Below, in pieces: positions 1-6,517 of a DNA stretch of 6,517 nt (position 1 is its first letter; every line of letters begins with the position of its first letter). The notes under the pieces are model-generated. The model saw only the letters and a program-made list of their open reading frames with translations. It was not told where the DNA came from and ran no database searches. Source of the DNA: an uncultured bacterium (lineage in GTDB: Bacteria > Bacteroidota > Bacteroidia > Bacteroidales > Paludibacteraceae); contig CAMTOX010000112.1 of assembly GCA_947074225.1 (NCBI GenBank), forward strand, positions 1 to 6,517, read 5' to 3'. The position numbers and the translations under genes are program-made.

Positions 1-49
1 ACGAGATTTCTGAATGTGACTGGAGTTCAGACGTGTGCTCTTCCGATCT
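1..49 (+). other. Illumina TruSeq indexed P7/read-2 adapter (sequencing artefact)
   Basis: This stretch is synthetic library DNA, not genome. Bases 1-7 (ACGAGAT) are the 3' end of the P7 flow-cell primer, bases 8-15 are an 8-base index, and bases 16-49 match the TruSeq read-2 (multiplexing) adapter, from GTGACTGGAGTTC through to GCTCTTCCGATCT. The genomic insert begins at base 50, straight after the terminal T used in TA ligation. The order primer end, index, adapter, insert is that of a TruSeq library molecule seen from its P7 end, so an untrimmed read was built into the end of the assembly. The match is from memory of the published adapter sequence, but it is long and exact. Confidence 0.98.
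8..15 (-). other. i7 sample index within the adapter (matches TruSeq HT D705)
   Basis: The eight bases between the P7 tail and the read-2 adapter are TTCTGAAT, which read as ATTCAGAA on the other strand. From memory this is the TruSeq HT i7 index D705. It identifies the library the read came from and has no biological meaning. Confidence 0.88.
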
Positions 50-3000
50 ATGGCCTGTCTAAAGTCCGATTGGGCTTGCTAATGTTTTTAAGTTTAATGT
101 TGCCAACCTTAACCTTGGCGCAGAACATTAACGTCAGCGGAACAGTACTAAGTTCTGAGGACAATGAGCCTTTAATAGGTGTATCGGTATTAGTAGAGGG
201 TACAACCCGCGGTACTATTACCGATATAGATGGTCGTTTTACCATTGAAGCCGAGAAAGGTCAAACAATTGAATTCTCTTATGTAGGTTACGCTACTGTT
301 AAAGAGAAGGTAGTAGGTAACACCATGCAGATTAAATTACACGAGGATTCAAAACTTATGGATGAGGTTGTAGTAATAGGTTATGGTGTACAGAAGAAAA
401 AACTTAACACAGGGGCTACAGTTCAAGTGAAGGGCGATGACTTACAGAAAGAGAGCACTACCAACCCATTACATGCATTACAAGGAAAGACACCGGGTGT
501 TCAAATAACATCGGAGTCTGGACAACCTGGTAAAGGTGTTAATGTAACCATTCGTGGTGCCGGTTCTATTTATGGTAACAACCCTATCTATATTGTAGAT
601 GGTATGCAAACCGACAACATTTCCTACCTTAACAGTGCCGACATAGCCAGCATCGACGTACTTAAAGATGCCGCTTCGGCAGCTATCTATGGTGCACAAG
701 CTTCTAATGGTGTGGTATTAGTAACTACTAAAAGTGGTGAAAAAGGGAAGGCACAAATAACACTCGATGCCTATTATGGTATTCAAAACGTGGCTAAACG
801 CATTGACATGCTCAACGCCGGACAATATGCAACCATTATTAACGAGGCTCGCCTCAATGATGGTTTAAAACCTCTCTACATAGATAAATCTTCATTCTTA
901 TCGCAATATGCCGATACCGATTGGCAAAACGAAGTATTCCGCAGTAACACACCAACCTTCGATGTAAACTTTGGTGTAAATGGAGGTAACGAAATGTCGA
1001 CCTTCTCAATGAGTTTAAATGCCTCTTCTCAAGATGGTATTGTTGGTCCTGCCTACTCTTCTAACTACAAACGTTATGGCTTCCGTGTAAATTCAGAACA
1101 CCGCTTATATAAAGATGTTGTTACAGTGGGTCAGCATTTAACCTTCACGTATCGCACTAGCTCAGGTGTAAATGAGGGTGGTTTGTATGCTAACTCTCCA
1201 GTACGTGCCGCATTAGGAACTACTCCTTTCTTACCTATGTACGACGACAATGGCGATATACTAAACAACACTAATGGTGCCGGTGTAATGTACAATGGTA
1301 CAGAGTGGGTGCCTTGGTTAGAGGGAGAATCCAATCCTACCGGTGAGATGACTGTACGCAGATCGGTTGAACAGTCGCAGAAAATTATTGGCGATGTCTA
1401 TTTACAAGTAGAGCCTATTAAAGGGTTACGCCTTAAAACACTCTTTGGTGTAGATGTATATGCCGGAGGCAGTCGTACTTACGTACCAGAATACCAATTT
1501 AGCAAATACTCATACAATAATATTGACTATGCAGAACAACGCCTAAACAAAGGTTATACTTGGAGTTGGGACAACACTATAAGTTATGAGTTCGACTATA
1601 AAGGAAATAGTTTCACTGCCCTTGTAGGTATGTCAATGCGTGAGTTTAAAGGTGAGGATATGTGGATTAAGAACTCCGACCTAGTAATTTCAGACTGGGA
1701 ACATGCTTGGATAGACAATGCATTGAACTTGGATTACGCCAACTCTGCTCTTACAGCATTCTCAGGAACTCCAAGCGATGAGTCTAAAATGATGTCTTAT
1801 TTCGGACGTATCACCTATAGCTACTTAGAAAAGTATTTGGTTAATATTACCTTCCGTGCCGATGGTTCTTCACGTTTTGCCAAAGGCAATCGCTGGGGTT
1901 ACTTCCCTTCTATTTCAGCGGGTTGGGTAATGACTAACGAACGTTTCATGGAAAATGTAAACTGGATGCAATTCTTCAAACTACGTGCTAGCTGGGGTCA
2001 GGTAGGTAACCAAAACATTAGTGCCTACCAATATTTAGCTTTAATTAGCACTAGTAATGCATTATATCCATTTGGAGAGGTTACTGGTGAGGGCACATTA
2101 ATACCTTCTGGTGCTACCGGAAACAGCAATGGTGCCTTTGCAAGCCAATTAGCTAACCTAGCTTTAAAATGGGAAACTTCTGAACAATTAAATATTGGTT
2201 TCGATGCAAGTTTCTTGAAAACACGTTTAACTTTAAATGTCGACTACTATAATAAAACTACATACGACTGGTTAGTAAAAGCTCCTGTTCTGGCAACAGC
2301 GGGTGCCGACGCTCCATATATTAATGGTGGTAACGTACGTAACCAAGGTGTGGAAGTAGCCATAGGTTGGAGTGATAATGTAGGTAAGTTCAACTATCAC
2401 ATTAGCGTAAATGGCGCCTACAACAACAATAAAGTCATTGCCATAGCCGACGGCGTTGACTATATTGCCGGACAAACCAATATGCTCTATAATAATTCGG
2501 CGGCAGCATACCGACAGGCAGAAGTAGGTTTCCCATTAGGTTACTTCTGGGGTTATCAAACAGATGGTATCTTGCAAAATCAAACTGAAGTAGATAACTA
2601 CATTGCTTCATTAGGAGGAAGTAAAGACAACACACTACAAGGAAGTAACATTGGTGCTGGTGATGTACGTTTTGTAGATACCAACGAAGATGGTAAGATA
2701 GACGAAAAAGATAAGACTATGATTGGAAGTCCTCATCCTGATTTCACTTTCGGTATCAACTTTGGTTTTGATTGGAAAGGATTAGACTTCTCCATCTCGG
2801 CCAATGGTGTTGCAGGCAATGAACTCTTGCAATCTTACCACAACTACTCGGGCGACAACTTAAGCAACTACACTGCCGATATACTTGGTCGTTGGAATGG
2901 CGAAGGAACTTCAACCAGCATTCCACGTGTTACTGCAGGGAAGTATATGGCTAACTATAATGTTTCAGACCTTTTCGTAAAAGATGGTAGCTACCTACGT

Positions 3001-3225
3001 ATTAGTAACATTCAAGTAGGTTACAATTTTGCACCATTAATGAAAACCAAATATATTACTCAATTCCGCTGGTATATTGCCGTAAACAACCTTTACACCT
3101 TTACCAGTTATGAAGGCTTTGACCCCGAAGTGGGTTATGGTGTAGACTCCTCTACCTCTGGTATTGACTTAGGCTACTACCCTCGTCCACGTACTTTCTT
3201 AACCGGTGTAAACATTAAATTCTAA
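50..3225 (+). CDS. susC: SusC/RagA-family TonB-linked outer-membrane transporter (5' end replaced by adapter)
   Basis: This is the outer-membrane barrel that imports glycan oligomers or peptides together with its SusD partner, powered by TonB-ExbB-ExbD. Residues are numbered from the adapter GTG at 16. Residues 1-11 (MTGVQTCALPI) are adapter and Tyr12 spans the junction. A signal peptide follows (Lys16 to Ala35, probable cut LTLA|QN). Next is a carboxypeptidase-D-regulatory-like (CarboxypepD_reg) domain (about 37-110) with DIDGRF and YVGY. A TonB-box-like MDEVVVIGYG lies at 115-124 and the plug at about 125-240, with LQGKTPGVQI, IYIVDG and the SusC signature around VLKDAASAAIYGAQASNGVV (215-234). 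The barrel runs to a C-terminus ending NIKF, with the terminal Phe typical of a beta-signal. About 1,057 genomic codons is a normal length. No STN domain lies between signal peptide and extension, so direct anti-sigma-factor coupling is unlikely. An EF-hand-like loop lies at 888-899. The true start is lost; the in-frame ATG at 82 falls inside the signal peptide. The substrate is unknown. Confidence 0.96.
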
Positions 3226-3233
3226 CCTTAAGC

Positions 3234-4901
3234 ATGAAAAACAAAATGAAACAGATAAAACATATTGCACTATTGCTAACCTTATCATTAGGGTTTACCT
3301 CATGTTCAAGTTTTCTTGATAGTGAGCCAATAACAAAGCTTGTAGATGCAAACTATTACCGTACAGAGGCTGATGCCGATGCCGCATTAACCGGTTGTTA
3401 TGATGGATTACAAATCTTAGTGGGAGGTGAAGATGGCGTAAACGATGTTTTCCTAGCCTCATTAGTAATGGGCGACGAATGTTTCGGAGGTGCCGGTTCG
3501 GGCGATGGTAATAACAACCAACTTATTGACCGCTTTGATCAAGCCATATCGCCAAACGACATATCGCTCTACAACAATATGTGGGTGCGTAGTTATAAAG
3601 CTCTATACCGCTGCAACATGCTGCTTTCTAAAATGGAACAAATAGAGTGGAAAAGCGAAAAGAAACGTAATACTATTGAAGCAGAAACACGTTTCATTAG
3701 AGCTTATATCTATTTTGATATGGTACGTTTCTGGGGTGGAGTACCTTTAGTAACCACACCTATTGATGTTAAAGAGGCTAATTTACCAAGAGCAGATGTA
3801 GATGCTATTTTTAAAGTCATTGAAGAGGATCTACTCTTTGCTTGCGAACATGCACAATTGGCTGGAGAGTCATGGAATCATGCCTGGGCATTAACCAGTG
3901 GTGGACATGCTTCAGTATATGCTGCTAAAGCATTGTTAGCTCGTACATTTTTATTCTATACCGGCTACTACAACAAATCTACTCTTCCAAATGGTACTAC
4001 CAAAGAGATTGTAACCACACAACTTTCAGATGTGATAAGCAGTGGTCATAACCTTGTTACCGATGCTCACCGTTTATGGCCTGCAGCATGTAGCACCGTA
4101 GATGAAGCAGCAGAAATAGGACTTACAACGACTTATCTTGGCGATGCCAATGAAGAGATTGTATTTGGTGTAAAATTCAACTCTACAGGCGACTGGAATG
4201 GTTCTCAAGATGGTTTTAGAGTTTTAGTAAACATAAGCATGCGCACAGGCTCTTTCAGCTATAGCAATTTACCTTACGCCGCAACCGGATGGGGTATTGG
4301 TACCGTGAACCCTGTATTTGCTAAAAGCTTAGAAAGCGACCCACGCTATACATACTCAATCATTGACTGCAATAAAGAGAAGATTACTCCTACAAGCAGC
4401 AGCTCTCAACGTGAATACACAGGCTATTATAATAAGAAATACACCTTTCTTGGTACAGGTCCAGGAACAGACATTTACAGCATACAATCTTTAAACTTTC
4501 AGATAAATCCTTATCAGCAGTTTAATGCCATTCGTTATGCCGACGTTCTTTTAATGCTCTCTGAACTTACTGAAGATGCACAATATATGAACTTGGTACG
4601 CGATCGTGCCGGTTTGCCTGCCGTGGGCTACAGCGTTGAAGCATTACGCGAGGAGAGAAAGATAGAGCTTGCATTTGAAGGTGTACGCTATTGGGATTTA
4701 TTACGCTATGATCACACATTGGAATATGCTGCACAAGCTATTGCCGGTGAATTTGAAGTGGAAAATGGTATTGAGGATAAATTAGTGATTGCAGCCGATA
4801 AGTTCAAAAATTGTAAAGGGTTAAGCCAAATACCACAAGAGCAAATAGATCTCTCGGTGGGAGTGTTAACTCAAAACAAAGGTTGGGGTAGCAACAGATA
4901 A
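3234..4901 (+). CDS. susD: SusD/RagB-family surface nutrient-binding lipoprotein
   Basis: This is the partner of the upstream SusC: an alpha-helical, TPR-containing lipoprotein that caps the barrel outside the cell and helps bind and deliver substrate. The 555-residue protein is complete and of usual family length. It has a basic N-terminus, a hydrophobic core and a lipobox-like FTSC with acylated Cys24, then SSFLDSEP, the common SusD mature start. The N-terminal SusD-like region covers about 25-240, with RFIRAYIYFDMVRFWGGVPL at 153-172. The C-terminal RagB/SusD region includes NAIRYADVLLMLSEL (431-445), NLVRDRAGLP (453-462), the hallmark REERKIELAFEGVRYWDLLR (472-491) and a closing IPQEQIDLSVGVLTQNKGW (533-551). 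It begins 8 bases after the susC stop, so the two are almost certainly co-transcribed. I chose the ATG at 3234. The ATG at 3246 would also leave a usable signal peptide. Neither has a Shine-Dalgarno sequence, as is normal in this phylum. The ligand cannot be predicted. Confidence 0.96.
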   Translation: MKNKMKQIKHIALLLTLSLGFTSCSSFLDSEPITKLVDANYYRTEADADAALTGCYDGLQILVGGEDGVNDVFLASLVMGDECFGGAGSGDGNNNQLIDRFDQAISPNDISLYNNMWVRSYKALYRCNMLLSKMEQIEWKSEKKRNTIEAETRFIRAYIYFDMVRFWGGVPLVTTPIDVKEANLPRADVDAIFKVIEEDLLFACEHAQLAGESWNHAWALTSGGHASVYAAKALLARTFLFYTGYYNKSTLPNGTTKEIVTTQLSDVISSGHNLVTDAHRLWPAACSTVDEAAEIGLTTTYLGDANEEIVFGVKFNSTGDWNGSQDGFRVLVNISMRTGSFSYSNLPYAATGWGIGTVNPVFAKSLESDPRYTYSIIDCNKEKITPTSSSSQREYTGYYNKKYTFLGTGPGTDIYSIQSLNFQINPYQQFNAIRYADVLLMLSELTEDAQYMNLVRDRAGLPAVGYSVEALREERKIELAFEGVRYWDLLRYDHTLEYAAQAIAGEFEVENGIEDKLVIAADKFKNCKGLSQIPQEQIDLSVGVLTQNKGWGSNR

Positions 4902-4962
4902 TTACTATTTATTAATTACTATTTACTAATTACTTAATATCAATTCACTAATTAAATTTACT
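4901..4962 (+). repeat. G-free, AT-rich spacer with degenerate 14-bp tandem repeat
   Basis: The spacer between susD and the third gene reads as successive 14-base units starting with ATT. They are ATTACTATTTATTA (4901-4914), ATTACTATTTACTA (4915-4928, one mismatch), ATTACTTAATATCA (4929-4942) and a decayed ATTCACTAATTAAA (4943-4956), followed by TTTACT. The first base is also the last base of the susD stop. No G occurs between 4897 and the G of the next start codon at 4965, so the mRNA here can form no G-C or G-U pairs within itself and has no Shine-Dalgarno sequence. I see neither a terminator hairpin nor the Bacteroides -7 promoter element (TAnnTTTG), so read-through from susD is the simplest reading. 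Whether the repeat is functional or just low-complexity sequence cannot be told from one copy of the locus. Confidence 0.7.
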
Positions 4963-6517
4963 ATGAAAACAATGAAAAAAATCATGATGTTGGTACTTAC
5001 CGCATCAGTGTTCATGTTTACAGCATGTGATCCTAAAGAAGTTAAGGACACCACAGTAACCACTCCGGAATTAGGAGTAGACTTTGCTGTTACCGTAAAC
5101 GGACAAGAAGTAACATTCTCTTATACCGGTACAGCAACCTCTGTACGTTGGTACTATGGTGCAGACCGTGATGCTGCATTAGCTATTACTCCACTTACCG
5201 GTAAAGAGGTAAAAACAACTATTAACCTTAAAGGGGAATATGTAGCTATTTGTGCTGCCAGCAATGGTGGCGACTACGCTTATTCAGCCAGTGCTCCATT
5301 CGCTATTGAAGTATCAGACTTAAGCTATCTTCAATCAGGAATTTGGAAAGCTCTTTCTGGTGGTAAAGAAGGGTACAATGTAGTATTTAAATTGGATGCC
5401 GGAACTCAAGACAACCAAGCAAGTGCTTATTTCCACAAACCTCTTGACTTCTGGGGTGACCGCACAGCAGGTGCTGAAGATGGTGCTGCTTGGGGACCTT
5501 GGGGTGGTAGCTCTATCTTCGACTGGGGTGGTGAACCTGAAGTTGGTACAATCTCTTTCGACTGTGTGAACATGACTTACCGTTTGGTATTGACCGATGG
5601 TGTGAAATACAACACTGTTGTAGTGAAAGATGGCGATGCAGAAGTTCAAAACGGAACTTTTGAAGGTACATTCAGTTTAAATCCTATTACACGTGACATG
5701 AGCGAAACATTAACTGGCGGCGATGGTGTAAGTGTAGACAAATGGGCAACTATTTTCAATGCCAATTATTCAGAAGTTGTAGATCTTGATGCAAACCCAG
5801 AGTGGGCATCTATCTCTTTCGACGAGAACGGACGTTTCCCAATGGATAAAGGACGTGTAGGCGAAGGTATGTTTACTACAAACGATTTGCGTAATCTTGA
5901 AATTTTCTATGCTGACGACAAAGGTTTAGTAATAAACATTAAACGCACTTACGATGGTTGGGAAGATGATAACAGCACTAAAAAAGCAGCTTCATGTTGG
6001 TTAGTATATAACTACATCATCGAAGGTGTAAACTATGAACCTAAAGCAGAGAACACCGTTACAATCGACGAATCTGTTACTGCTTCATCACTTGTAGGTT
6101 CTTGGAATTTAGCTACAGATGTTGCAACCTTTGGTTGGATTGACTGGGGAGCAAATGAAATCTTCGACGTATTTACAGATTTCTCTTCTGCTCTTAATAC
6201 TGTAAAAGATTGGTGGATGTTTGGAGACCCAGCAAATGCCGATGGTCAAATCAATGCTGCCATAGCTTCTGCTGCAAATACTATCTTAACTTTCAACAAT
6301 GATGGCACTTGCACTATTGTAGATGCTCTTTATTCTTATGCTGACGATGCTTATACCCCCGCTACTTATAACACTACTTATTCTGTAACTAATGGTGTTA
6401 TTACATTTGGCGAAGAAGTAACTATTTCGGCTGCCGGTATTAACTTACAAAGTACTGAAATGTATTTCATGGCTCCTTTAAACTCTAACGGTGGCGCCGG
6501 CAATATATGGATTGCGA
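4963..6517 (+). CDS. Putative surface glycan-binding lipoprotein with PKD-like domain, SusE/SGBP-B position (3' truncated)
   Basis: The frame is open from ATG 4963 to the window edge (518 codons plus one base), with no stop. The N-terminus MKTMKKIMMLVLTASVFMFTAC is a lipoprotein signal with lipobox-like FTAC and acylated Cys22, then DPKEVKD. Residues about 38-118 are beta-rich and look PKD-like (VTVNGQEVTFSYTGTA, VRWYYG). Two related tryptophan-rich modules follow. Module A (about 121-360) has SGIW at 125-128, Trp164, 177, 180 and 188, TISFD at 196-200 and CWLVYNYI at 345-352. Module B (about 376 to the end) has LVGSW at 377-381, Trp392, 395, 417 and 418, and LTFNNDGT at 442-449. The third position after susCD, the lipid anchor and the aromatic-rich beta modules fit a surface glycan-binding protein. 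Comparing the module ends suggests that few residues are missing, but this is inference. I do not recognise a characterised homologue; it could be a general PKD-domain lipoprotein with another ligand. DTT (29-31) fits the Bacteroidota O-glycosylation motif D-S/T-A/I/L/V/M/T. Confidence 0.85.
   Translation, partial: MKTMKKIMMLVLTASVFMFTACDPKEVKDTTVTTPELGVDFAVTVNGQEVTFSYTGTATSVRWYYGADRDAALAITPLTGKEVKTTINLKGEYVAICAASNGGDYAYSASAPFAIEVSDLSYLQSGIWKALSGGKEGYNVVFKLDAGTQDNQASAYFHKPLDFWGDRTAGAEDGAAWGPWGGSSIFDWGGEPEVGTISFDCVNMTYRLVLTDGVKYNTVVVKDGDAEVQNGTFEGTFSLNPITRDMSETLTGGDGVSVDKWATIFNANYSEVVDLDANPEWASISFDENGRFPMDKGRVGEGMFTTNDLRNLEIFYADDKGLVINIKRTYDGWEDDNSTKKAASCWLVYNYIIEGVNYEPKAENTVTIDESVTASSLVGSWNLATDVATFGWIDWGANEIFDVFTDFSSALNTVKDWWMFGDPANADGQINAAIASAANTILTFNNDGTCTIVDALYSYADDAYTPATYNTTYSVTNGVITFGEEVTISAAGINLQSTEMYFMAPLNSNGGAGNIWIA

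Noticed and set aside
16..18. GTG as the real start codon of susC
   Set aside because: It is the first codon of the TruSeq read-2 adapter. It gives MTGVQTCALPI, a known contamination peptide, ahead of an otherwise normal signal peptide.
50..52. ATG right at the adapter junction
   Set aside because: It is out of frame with susC. It reads as the end of a TAT codon and the first base of GGC, so it cannot start the transporter.
82..84. In-frame ATG as the true susC start
   Set aside because: It lies inside the hydrophobic core of the signal peptide and would remove the basic residues Lys16 and Arg18. The real start is more likely upstream and lost at the adapter junction.
48..2635. Several 65-73-codon minus-strand frames
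   Set aside because: All lie antisense to susC, whose conserved domains explain the sequence. Their compositions show no recognisable family.
4901..4956. CRISPR or attachment-site repeats
   Set aside because: The 14-bp units are contiguous with no spacers, are degenerate and AT-only apart from a few C bases, and have no integrase, tRNA or cas gene nearby.
4902..4962. Promoter or terminator between susD and the third gene
   Set aside because: There is no TTTG or TAnnTTTG element and no possible G-C stem followed by a T run, so neither can be supported from the sequence.
5335..5649. Minus-strand frame of about 100 codons
   Set aside because: It lies wholly antisense to the third lipoprotein gene, has no family-like features or signal, and stands out only because the sense gene has no stop inside the window.

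Overview
The window holds three co-directional genes of a Bacteroidota (very probably Bacteroidales) Sus-type outer-membrane glycan- or peptide-uptake locus, preceded by 49 bases of Illumina library adapter. The phylum call rests on the SusC/SusD pair, which is essentially confined to Bacteroidota, on the lipoprotein signals, on the lack of Shine-Dalgarno sequences, and on the AT-leaning coding sequence with many TTA leucine codons. I cannot name a genus.

Layout. Positions 1-49 are not biological: the end of the P7 primer, an 8-base i7 index and the TruSeq read-2 adapter, joined directly to genomic DNA. Positions 50-3225 are a SusC/RagA-type TonB-dependent transporter. Its start codon and at most a few residues are replaced by adapter, but its signal peptide, N-terminal extension, plug and barrel are otherwise intact. 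After 8 bases comes a complete SusD/RagB-type surface lipoprotein (3234-4901). A 61-base spacer (4902-4962) that contains no G and carries a degenerate 14-bp tandem repeat leads to a third lipoprotein gene (4963 to the window end). This third gene is open at the 3' end, so it is easily missed by gene callers that require a stop. It has a PKD-like domain followed by two tryptophan-rich modules, an arrangement that suggests a surface glycan-binding protein (the SusE/SusF or SGBP-B position).

How the genes work together. By analogy with characterised Sus systems, SusD forms a lid over the SusC barrel, the third lipoprotein captures polymer at the cell surface, and SusC imports oligomers using energy passed by TonB-ExbB-ExbD. 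No enzyme, sensor or sigma/anti-sigma gene lies in the window, so the substrate cannot be inferred.

I see no previously undescribed system here. The most consequential observation is technical. The adapter is open in frame with susC and supplies a GTG start, which yields a chimeric protein beginning MTGVQTCALPI. The window looks like an Illumina assembly contig whose left edge is an untrimmed read.
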